A stretch of 6,139 bases of DNA, from NCBI GenBank assembly GCA_030616695.1, contig JAUWWU010000062.1:1-6139 (forward strand), read 5' to 3'. This DNA comes from Candidatus Omnitrophota bacterium. GTDB taxonomy: Bacteria > Omnitrophota > Gorgyraeia > JAHIPI01. The notes under the pieces are model-generated. The model saw nothing but the letters and a program-made list of their open reading frames with translations. It was not told where the DNA came from and searched no databases. The first letter of the stretch is position 1. Each line of letters begins with the position of its first letter. The position numbers were made by a program, and so were the translations under genes. Positions 1 to 6,139 of this stretch are shown here, in pieces.

Positions 1-24
1 CATAATAATACACCTAGTAAATTA

Positions 25-53
25 AGTATACACTATGATATAACACAATTCAA
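25..53 (-). promoter_or_regulatory. Possible sigma70-type promoter reading out of the left edge
   Basis: On the minus strand a TTGAAT box (48-53) is followed after exactly 17 bp by TATACT (25-30), a good match to the -35/-10 consensus. Transcription would begin near position 18 and run off the left edge toward an unseen gene. It lies just past the groL terminator, where a new transcription unit would be expected. The region is AT-rich, so chance matches are possible and no gene is visible to confirm it. Confidence 0.45.
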
Positions 54-94
54 GGGAGAAAATCCACATTTTTTAACTCTTAACATTGGTGAAG

Positions 95-126
95 AAAAAA
101 AATGGGCGGGAAAAAATCCCGCCCAT
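95..126 (-). terminator. Intrinsic terminator of the groES-groL operon
   Basis: Read on the minus strand, a 9-bp GC-rich stem (ATGGGCGGG pairing with CCCGCCCAT; arms 118-126 and 102-110) with a 7-nt loop is followed directly by a run of T (complement of A95-A102). It lies about 40 bp past the groL stop. The plus strand has no T-run after the stem, so it should work only in the groL direction. Confidence 0.93.
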
Positions 127-139
127 GTGTGTCACTATG

Positions 140-165
140 AAAAATAGGTGTCTGTACCCTATTTT

Positions 166-166
<1 letters not shown>
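140..166. repeat. AT-rich palindrome touching the groL stop codon
   Basis: AAAAATAGG (140-148) and CCTATTTTT (158-166) are perfect 9-bp inverted arms around a 9-nt centre, TGTCTGTAC. The right arm ends inside the groL stop codon (TAA on the minus strand, 166-168). It is separate from the strong terminator that follows. Its form, with TGTCTGTACCC in the middle, resembles short dispersed palindromes seen in some uncultured bacteria, but only one copy is visible here. It could also be an auxiliary 3'-end hairpin. Confidence 0.6.
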
Positions 167-1827
<1,661 letters not shown>

Positions 1828-2115
1828 TTATTTCACTACAGCCAGAATATCTTCTTCCTTGACGATGAGATATTCCTTCTCGTCTATGTTAACGTCCGTA
1901 CCGGAATACTTCCCGTACAGAACCTTATCGCCTACTTTTGCTTCCAGGGGAACTATCTTTCCGTCATCTGTTAGTTTGCCCTTTCCTGCCGCGACAACGT
2001 TGCCTTCCTGCGGTTTTTCTTTTGCCGTATCGGGAAGGACTATGCCGCCCTTTGTCTTTTCCTTTGCCTCTAATACTTCTATTACTACGCGATCTCCCAA
2101 AGGTTGGATCTTCAT
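1828..2115 (-). CDS. groES: Co-chaperonin GroES (Cpn10)
   Basis: GroES is the seven-subunit lid that closes the GroEL folding chamber. From the ATG at 2113-2115 the protein is 95 residues ([14 protein letters not shown]...), the usual length. The mobile loop that contacts GroEL is clear around residues 17-34, with the hydrophobic GGIVLP at 23-28, and the roof hairpin lies near 48-54 (LTDDGKI). The end [10 protein letters not shown] is typical. An in-frame GTG at 2122-2124 would add three residues but sits only 2 nt from the strong Shine-Dalgarno GGAGG, which is too close. The ATG has 11-nt spacing to that site plus a nearer GGAG, so I prefer it. First gene of the groES-groL operon; heat-shock control through CIRCE is expected. 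Confidence 0.98.
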   Translation of the reverse strand: MKIQPLGDRVVIEVLEAKEKTKGGIVLPDTAKEKPQEGNVVAAGKGKLTDDGKIVPLEAKVGDKVLYGKYSGTDVNIDEKEYLIVKEEDILAVVK

Positions 2116-2126
2116 CTTCTCCACTT

Positions 2127-2134
2127 CCTCCTTT
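2127..2134 (-). promoter_or_regulatory. Shine-Dalgarno site deciding the groES start
   Basis: AAAGGAGG on the minus strand is a near-perfect match to the 16S rRNA tail. Its spacing is 2 nt to the GTG at 2122-2124 and 11 nt to the ATG at 2113-2115. A second GGAG at 2119-2122 lies 3 nt before the ATG. This favours the ATG, which also gives the family's normal N-terminus. Confidence 0.75.
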
Positions 2135-2151
2135 CAATCAATTTAGCTAGC

Positions 2152-2203
2152 GGGGACACTTCACTTCTAATAGTTAGTTCTCTCCCATAAGTGAAATGTC
2201 CCC
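2152..2203. repeat. Imperfect long palindrome in the groESL leader
   Basis: The 15-nt arms GGGGACACTTCACTT (2152-2166) and AAGTGAAATGTCCCC (2189-2203) are inverted copies with one mismatch (C2159 opposite A2196), around a 22-nt loop. In RNA made from the minus strand the mismatch becomes a G-U pair, so the groES leader could form an unbroken 15-bp stem. It lies 4 bp from CIRCE and about 17 bp before the groES ribosome site. The arm sequence looks like a REP- or MITE-like dispersed repeat; no transposase is present and no second copy is seen in the window. Confidence 0.75.
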
Positions 2204-2207
2204 AATT

Positions 2208-2234
2208 TTAGCACTCCAGTTACATGAGTGCTAA
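2208..2234 (-). promoter_or_regulatory. CIRCE operator (HrcA binding site)
   Basis: TTAGCACTC, nine bases, then GAGTGCTAA: a perfect match to the conserved CIRCE inverted repeat bound by the repressor HrcA, which releases it when heat or misfolded protein occupies GroEL. It begins 10 bp after the -10 box, at about the transcription start, the usual place in groESL operons. hrcA itself is not in the window. Confidence 0.98.
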
Positions 2235-2243
2235 GGAATTATT

Positions 2244-2271
2244 ATTATACAATAGTGCCCGAAAATGTCAA
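2244..2271 (-). promoter_or_regulatory. groESL promoter (sigma70-type)
   Basis: On the minus strand a perfect TTGACA (2266-2271), 16 bp, and a perfect TATAAT (2244-2249) give a predicted start near 2237, right at the edge of CIRCE. The -35 box overlaps the coaX stop codon (TGA, 2268-2270). A strong consensus promoter under HrcA repression fits a housekeeping chaperonin operon that is induced by stress. Confidence 0.93.
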
Positions 2272-3011
2272 GTATTTTTTTTATTTTTTTGAAATATCAG
2301 GTTGATGCCTTTGAGCGTCAGATCTTCGTCGACATTCTCTATTGAATTGCTGTAGCGCGAGACCAGGCGCGCGTTGCCCCCTGTGGCCACGACTCGGAAT
2401 TTCAGGCCGAACCTCTTTTTCAGCCTGGCTGCCAGGCCGTCGCACATCGCCGCATAGCCGTTAAAGATGCCGCTTCTTATGCTCTCGGAGGTGGTCTTGC
2501 CCAGGAGTGGGGCGGTTTTATTCAGCTTGATCTTTGGCAAAAGCGCCGCCTTCTCGGCCAGCGCGTCAAGGGCGAGCTCTATACCGGGGGTTATAATGCC
2601 GCCTAAATACGCCCCGCTTTTTGAGATGACGTCAAAGGTAACGGCCGTGCCGAAGTCGATTATAATAAGCGGGGGTTTATACAGCATGCATCCGGCGTAG
2701 GCGTTTACAAGCCTGTCCTGCCCTACCTGTTTGGGCCTTTTATATAGATTCTTTATGGGAACCTTTATGTCTTTACCCAGGACGGCCGGTTTGGTTTTAA
2801 AAAGCCTTCTTAGTATAGGAATAAGCTGCCGCTCTACCTTGGGGGCCACGCTGCATATTATGACCTTCTCTATATTATAGGCGGAAAATGCCCTTTTTAT
2901 CTTCTCTTTCGCGATTCTGCGGGAGAGGAGGCGGGCCTTCTTAATAAGCCTTCTTCCTCTAAATAGGCCGAACGCGATGTTGGTATTTCCTATATCTATT
3001 GCTAATAGCAT
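2268..3011 (-). CDS. coaX: Type III pantothenate kinase
   Basis: CoaX phosphorylates pantothenate to 4'-phosphopantothenate with ATP, the first step of CoA synthesis, in the cytoplasm. It belongs to the ASKHA fold. At 247 residues it is normal length. Motifs visible: the N-terminal phosphate-binding DIGNT at 6-10, GQDR at 97-100 carrying the conserved aspartate, DFGTAVTFD at 119-127, GGIITPGI at 137-144, TTSESIRSG at 173-181 and ATGG at 209-212. As known for the family, type III kinases are not inhibited by CoA and need a monovalent cation. The start ATG has GAGGAG at 3017-3022, which overlaps the birA stop, so translation is probably coupled to birA (gap 9 nt). The last residues (QKNKKNT) are encoded by two long A-runs. 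No terminator separates it from groES. Confidence 0.97.
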   Translation of the reverse strand: MLLAIDIGNTNIAFGLFRGRRLIKKARLLSRRIAKEKIKRAFSAYNIEKVIICSVAPKVERQLIPILRRLFKTKPAVLGKDIKVPIKNLYKRPKQVGQDRLVNAYAGCMLYKPPLIIIDFGTAVTFDVISKSGAYLGGIITPGIELALDALAEKAALLPKIKLNKTAPLLGKTTSESIRSGIFNGYAAMCDGLAARLKKRFGLKFRVVATGGNARLVSRYSNSIENVDEDLTLKGINLIFQKNKKNT

Positions 3012-3020
3012 TTTTGCTCC

Positions 3021-3977
3021 TCAATGGGCGATGACGACGTCGCCCGATAGGATACGCCTCTGGAAGCCTGTGTCAAGCCGCACCACCAATGCGCCGTCAT
3101 TATCCACGTCAAGCGCCTGCCCCTCTATCTTCCCGTCATGGCAGTTTATCTTCACGTGATGGCCGATGGTCGCCGAATAATGATGCCATTCGTCCCTCAC
3201 CTTGCTAAAGCCTTCTTTCCTGAATATACCTATATAATGCTCCAGATTCTCCAGTATCTTCTTTGCCAGCGCTACCTTTGAGGGACTGGCCCCGGACTCT
3301 TTCGCGAGTGAGGTCGCGCCTTTGGGAAGGGAGCCGGCAGGCGTATCCACATTAACGCCTATCCCCACTATAAGAAACTCCACCCTATCCTGCTCTGCCT
3401 TCATCTCCGTAAGGATGCCGCAGGCCTTTTTTTGTTTTATCAGGATATCGTTCGGCCATTTTATCATAGCCGGCACACCCGCCACCTTTCTTACGGAAGC
3501 CGCCACGGCCACCGCCGCTACAAGGGTTATCTTTGCCACTTCTTTCGGCTCTATGTCAGGCCTTAAAATACATGAAAGGTAAATCCCGCCCGGCGGAGAC
3601 GCCCAATGTCGCCCCTGCCTGCCTTTCCCCTTTCGCTGGCGCTCGGCTATCACAACGGTCCCCTCACGCTCTCCGTTTTCCGCTAGATTATACGCGGTGT
3701 CGTTGGTGGAATCAAGCGACTTATAGCACAATATCTTTTTTCCCAAAAATTTTGTCTTGAGGCCTTCTTTAAGCTCTTCGGGAATAAGCCGGTCCGGCCG
3801 CGCCATCAGTTTATATCCGAGATGAGGTGTGGCTTCTATCTCATAGCCAACGCCGCGCAGGGCCTCGATGTGCTTCCAGATGCTGGTCCTGGAGACGCCG
3901 AGCTCCCTGCTTATGTCCTCGCCCGAGACATGGGTGTTTTTATGTTTTGCGAATATGCGCAGTATCTTTTCTTCCAT
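3021..3977 (-). CDS. birA: Biotin-protein ligase with N-terminal DNA-binding domain (BirA)
   Basis: BirA makes biotinyl-5'-AMP and transfers biotin to a lysine of carrier proteins such as the acetyl-CoA carboxylase BCCP. The 318-residue protein has the bifunctional layout: a winged helix-turn-helix at about 1-60 (helices around SGEDISRELGVSRTSIWKHIEAL), the catalytic domain with STN at 90-92, the biotin/AMP loop GKGRQGRHW at 117-125, KWPND at 173-177 (Lys173 matching the E. coli active-site lysine) and GIGVNV at 205-210, then a C-terminal SH3-like domain at about 270-316. The DNA-binding half suggests it also represses biotin genes, which are not in this window. It starts 8 nt after the Fic stop with only a weak AAGG site, so coupling to the Fic gene is likely; it feeds directly into coaX. 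Confidence 0.97.
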   Translation of the reverse strand: MEEKILRIFAKHKNTHVSGEDISRELGVSRTSIWKHIEALRGVGYEIEATPHLGYKLMARPDRLIPEELKEGLKTKFLGKKILCYKSLDSTNDTAYNLAENGEREGTVVIAERQRKGKGRQGRHWASPPGGIYLSCILRPDIEPKEVAKITLVAAVAVAASVRKVAGVPAMIKWPNDILIKQKKACGILTEMKAEQDRVEFLIVGIGVNVDTPAGSLPKGATSLAKESGASPSKVALAKKILENLEHYIGIFRKEGFSKVRDEWHHYSATIGHHVKINCHDGKIEGQALDVDNDGALVVRLDTGFQRRILSGDVVIAH

Positions 3978-3985
3978 ATGGCCTT

Positions 3986-4888
3986 TTATTTTGAGGTCAA
4001 AAGTTCATACCCCGCTATTACGCCCTCGCAGAGCATCTGCACGATATTTTTAAAGTCGCCTAAATCGCCCTTTCCGAGTGCCATGTAATATTTGTATCTA
4101 TCGTCAATACGGATGATCGCCGGCGCAAACCCTTTGCTCAAAAGCTGTGTTGCGGCAATAAGCCTCCCCACCCTGCCGTTTCCGTCGAAAAACGGATGGA
4201 TTTCCTCAAAATCGTAATGATCCCGCGCAATCTTTCCCAACGGATCTTTGCCGTAGTTGTTTATGCCCTTGAGGAGCTTTCCCATTCTTAAAGGGACTTC
4301 CTGCGCCGAAGGGAGCGCCTTCTTAGTATTTATCAGATTGACATGGCCTGTCCTGTATCTGCCGGGTAATTTATCGTTAAAATTATATATCACTATCTCG
4401 TGCAGTTTCAAAATATATTTTTGGTCTATTTTAAAATCCGGGCGGATCGAATCCAACAGAAATTCCATGGCATTTTTGTGGTTCACGGCCTCCAGGACTT
4501 CAAAAAACTCCTTGCCTCTCACGCCCTTCCCCTCAATGGCCTTCTCCGTTTCCTTTATGGTCATGCGGCTTCCCTCTATAGCGTCGGAATGGTACGTCAT
4601 CTCTAAAAGGAATTTATCCCTTATAGCCTTGTCTGCCTTTAATATCTTGACAGGGTCTTTTACCTGCCTGCGTAAACGTAAAACTGTACTGCGTAAATCC
4701 ACATATTCCTTGAACAGCTGGTCTATATCATTGGATTGGGCGGGATGGGGCGTTATATTCCGGTCCAGCCACCTATAGACGCTTTTATAAGCGACCTCAA
4801 GGCGGCGGGCAAGCTCCGAACGGGAAATACCCGTTGCCTTAAGGATCTCTTCCAGTTTTTCTTTATCGCTTATTTTATAGATACCCAT
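3986..4888 (-). CDS. Fic/DOC-family protein with N-terminal helix-turn-helix (predicted AMP-transferase)
   Basis: Fic enzymes usually move AMP from ATP to a hydroxyl group of a target protein. The 300-residue protein has an N-terminal HTH at about 11-42 (LEEILKATGISRSELARRLEVAYKSVYRWL), a helical linker, the inhibitory-helix motif S101-x3-E105-G106, a flap near LPGRYRTGHVNLI (174-186), and the complete core HPFFDGNGRVGR at 231-242 with catalytic His231. The inhibitory motif before the core marks a class II Fic, normally held inactive by its own glutamate. All key residues are present. The target cannot be read from the sequence. The ATG at 4886-4888 has no clear Shine-Dalgarno site, and no other start is in frame back to a stop near 4949. 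Its promoter contains a palindrome and half-site repeats, suggesting that the HTH binds its own promoter. It heads an apparent operon with birA and coaX. No partner antitoxin is present. Confidence 0.93.
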   Translation of the reverse strand: MGIYKISDKEKLEEILKATGISRSELARRLEVAYKSVYRWLDRNITPHPAQSNDIDQLFKEYVDLRSTVLRLRRQVKDPVKILKADKAIRDKFLLEMTYHSDAIEGSRMTIKETEKAIEGKGVRGKEFFEVLEAVNHKNAMEFLLDSIRPDFKIDQKYILKLHEIVIYNFNDKLPGRYRTGHVNLINTKKALPSAQEVPLRMGKLLKGINNYGKDPLGKIARDHYDFEEIHPFFDGNGRVGRLIAATQLLSKGFAPAIIRIDDRYKYYMALGKGDLGDFKNIVQMLCEGVIAGYELLTSK

Positions 4889-4902
4889 GGCTATATAAGC
4901 AT

Positions 4903-4920
4903 ATAGGACATATGTCCTAT
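4903..4920. promoter_or_regulatory. Perfect 18-bp palindrome, likely operator of the Fic operon
   Basis: ATAGGACATATGTCCTAT is fully self-complementary without a central gap. It lies between the predicted transcription start (about 4930) and the Fic start codon, a classic repressor position. No T-run follows on either strand, so it is not a terminator. The half-site TAGGACAT recurs in the promoter spacer and upstream of the -35 box. The HTH domain of the Fic protein is the nearest candidate binder; that is inference. Confidence 0.8.
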
Positions 4921-4936
4921 GCTTTCCTCTAATAAA

Positions 4937-4964
4937 AGTATATCATATGTCCTATTAATGTCAA
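4937..4964 (-). promoter_or_regulatory. Promoter of the fic-birA-coaX operon
   Basis: On the minus strand a perfect TTGACA (4959-4964), a 16-bp spacer and TATACT (4937-4942) predict a start near 4930. The spacer contains a copy of the half-site of the palindrome at 4903-4920, so a bound regulator would block RNA polymerase. The bases around the -35 (ACTTGACATT) match those of the groESL promoter. Confidence 0.85.
4944..4955 (-). repeat. Second operator half-site within the promoter spacer
   Basis: CATATGTCCTAT (plus strand) repeats 4909-4920 exactly, 35 bp away. It lies between the -35 and -10 boxes. The opposite half (4939-4946) keeps only 5 of 8 palindrome bases and overlaps the -10 box, as in a weaker, asymmetric operator. 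Confidence 0.75.
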
Positions 4965-4979
4965 GTGTAAATACTAAAA

Positions 4980-4987
4980 ATGTCCTA
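4980..4987 (-). repeat. Third operator half-site, overlapping the uvrB stop
   Basis: ATGTCCTA (plus strand; TAGGACAT on the minus strand) recurs 33 bp beyond the second copy, upstream of the -35 box. Its first three minus-strand bases are the uvrB stop codon TAG. At eight bases it could be chance, but the even spacing (35 and 33 bp) and the shared orientation support a real site. Confidence 0.5.
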
Positions 4988-6139
4988 CTTGGCGGGTGCC
5001 TTTTCCTTTTTATACTTCTTCTTCAGCCTGAAAAGCTGGTCGCGCAGGACTGCGGCGCGCTCAAATTTCAGGTTGCGCGCGGCGAGCTCCATGTCGTGCT
5101 CTAATTCCGAAATTATCTGGTTGGCGTCATGCGTTTCATCGCTTTCGCCCGCCACCTCAACCACCAATTCCTTCGCCTTCGCGTAAGATTCTATGCCCTC
5201 CCTTATAGCCTTCTTTATAGTAGTGGGCTTAATGTTGTGCTTTTCATTGAACTCAAGCTGTTTCTTTCTCCTTCTTTTGCTTTCCTTAAGGGCCCTCTCC
5301 ATAGAGCCTGTCATAGTGTCGGCGTATAATATGACCTGTCCGTTGACGTTTCTGGCGGCCCTTCCCGCTATCTGTATCAGAGACGTCTGGCTGCGCAGGA
5401 AGCCTTCTTTGTCGGCGTCAAGCACCGCCACCAATGAGACCTCGGGCAGGTCTATGCCTTCCCGCAAAAGATTTATTCCCACAAGGCAGTCGAATTTTTT
5501 CAGGCGTAAATCCCTTAGGATCTCAACCCTTTCTATGGCGTCGATCTCCGAATGCAGGTATTTCACCCGTATGCCCACATCCTCAAGATATGCGGCCAGG
5601 TCCTCAGACATCCTCTTCGTCAAAGTGGTAACTAAGACCCTCTCTTTTTTCTTTGCGCGTTTTTTTATCTCGTCGATAAGGTCGTCTATCTGGCCGTCGC
5701 TCGGTTTTATAATAATAGCCGGGTCTACAAGTCCAGTGGGCCTTATGATCTGCTCTGCCACTACGGCGCTTGCCTTGATTTCATAATCCGACGGCGTTGC
5801 CGACGAAAATATGACCTGTTTTGCCAGGGCGTCAAACTCTTCAAATTTTAAAGGCCTGTTGTCCAGGGCCGAAGGCAATCTAAAGCCGTATTCCACCAGC
5901 GTCTTCTTGCGGGCCTGGTCGCCCGCATGCATGCCGTGCAGCTGCGGAAGCGCCACGTGGGATTCGTCTATTATAACCAAAAAATCGTCCGGGAAATAAT
6001 CAATAAGGCAGGACGGCCGCGAGCTGGGCGCTCTGCCCGCAAGGTGCCTTGAATAATTCTCGATCCCCGAGCAATAGCCGAGCTCTTTCAGCATTTCCAT
6101 GTCATAGTTTGTCCTCTGCTCCAGGCGCTGGGCCTCAAG
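4985..6139 (-). CDS. uvrB: UvrABC excinuclease subunit B (partial, N-terminus beyond the right edge)
   Basis: UvrB is the helicase-like damage-verification subunit of nucleotide excision repair: loaded by UvrA, it holds the lesion and recruits the nuclease UvrC. The window holds the last 384 residues; the reading frame stays open to the edge ([13 protein letters not shown] before the first Met), so that Met is internal. About 280 N-terminal residues, including Walker A and the beta-hairpin, lie outside. Visible, in fragment numbering: DESH (58-61), SATP (113-116), [10 protein letters not shown] (168-177), REGIDLPE (226-233), QIAGRAARN (256-264), and a C-terminal UVR domain (about 339-374) that contacts UvrC. 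The C-terminus is complete, with a TAG stop. No terminator follows, so some read-through into the Fic gene is possible. Confidence 0.98.
   Translation of the reverse strand, partial: LEAQRLEQRTNYDMEMLKELGYCSGIENYSRHLAGRAPSSRPSCLIDYFPDDFLVIIDESHVALPQLHGMHAGDQARKKTLVEYGFRLPSALDNRPLKFEEFDALAKQVIFSSATPSDYEIKASAVVAEQIIRPTGLVDPAIIIKPSDGQIDDLIDEIKKRAKKKERVLVTTLTKRMSEDLAAYLEDVGIRVKYLHSEIDAIERVEILRDLRLKKFDCLVGINLLREGIDLPEVSLVAVLDADKEGFLRSQTSLIQIAGRAARNVNGQVILYADTMTGSMERALKESKRRRKKQLEFNEKHNIKPTTIKKAIREGIESYAKAKELVVEVAGESDETHDANQIISELEHDMELAARNLKFERAAVLRDQLFRLKKKYKKEKAPAK

Noticed and set aside
2122..2124. GTG as the groES start
   Set aside because: It lies 2 nt from the Shine-Dalgarno core, and the MEK extension is not typical of GroES; the ATG at 2113-2115 gives the standard N-terminus.
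2275..2290. T-rich stretch after coaX as a terminator
   Set aside because: The T-run is on the plus strand; in the direction of coaX transcription it is A-rich, lies inside the gene and has no hairpin before it.
3986..4888. Fic gene as half of a Doc/Phd or Fic toxin-antitoxin pair
   Set aside because: No small antitoxin gene is next to it, and the protein carries its own inhibitory motif, as class II Fic proteins do.
4903..4920. 18-bp palindrome as a uvrB terminator
   Set aside because: It has no loop, is AT-rich and has no following T-run on either strand; it also lies downstream of a good promoter, which suits an operator better.
4257..5786. Plus-strand open frames opposite the Fic gene and uvrB (up to 197 codons)
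   Set aside because: Antisense shadows of clear Fic and UvrB coding sequence, with low-complexity translations and no promoter or ribosome site.
6098..6100. ATG as the true uvrB start
   Set aside because: The frame stays open to the window edge with typical UvrB sequence ([13 protein letters not shown]), so this Met is internal and the gene is cut by the window, not truncated in the genome.

Overview
The window carries six protein genes, all on the minus strand, so transcription runs right to left: uvrB (5' part cut off by the right edge), a Fic-family gene with an N-terminal helix-turn-helix, birA, coaX, groES and groL. There are no RNA genes, CRISPR arrays, insertion sequences or transposase genes. 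The genes are tightly packed; the only non-coding stretches are positions 1-165, about 150 bp in front of groES, and about 96 bp between uvrB and the Fic gene. No gap exceeds 300 bases.

Organism: a bacterium with HrcA/CIRCE-type heat-shock control, sigma70-like promoters (TTGACA/TATAAT) and strong Shine-Dalgarno sites (AAAGGAGG). The Lys/Glu-rich proteins, a GroEL ending in a GGM tail, a type III (CoaX) pantothenate kinase, and palindromes of the GGGGACA...TGTCCCC and AAAATAGG...CCTATTTT kind between genes remind me of uncultured Gram-negative lineages such as Omnitrophota or relatives. That placement is an impression from memory, not something the sequence proves.

Layout: positions 4985-6139 hold the C-terminal part of the excision-repair helicase UvrB. 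Positions 4889-4984 are a compact regulatory region with a good promoter, a perfect 18-bp palindrome and two further copies of its half-site; it drives the Fic gene (3986-4888). birA (3021-3977) and coaX (2268-3011) follow with gaps of 8 and 9 nt, so fic-birA-coaX looks like one operon joining a predicted AMP-transferase to a biotin-protein ligase and a CoA-biosynthesis kinase. The -35 box of the next promoter overlaps the coaX stop codon. That promoter reads through a perfect CIRCE operator and a second, unexplained hairpin into groES-groL, which closes with an intrinsic terminator at 95-126. A possible promoter at 25-53 reads out of the left edge.

Most interesting points: the apparently self-regulated HTH-Fic gene at the head of a cofactor operon, and two repeat-like palindromes at the two ends of the groESL transcript.
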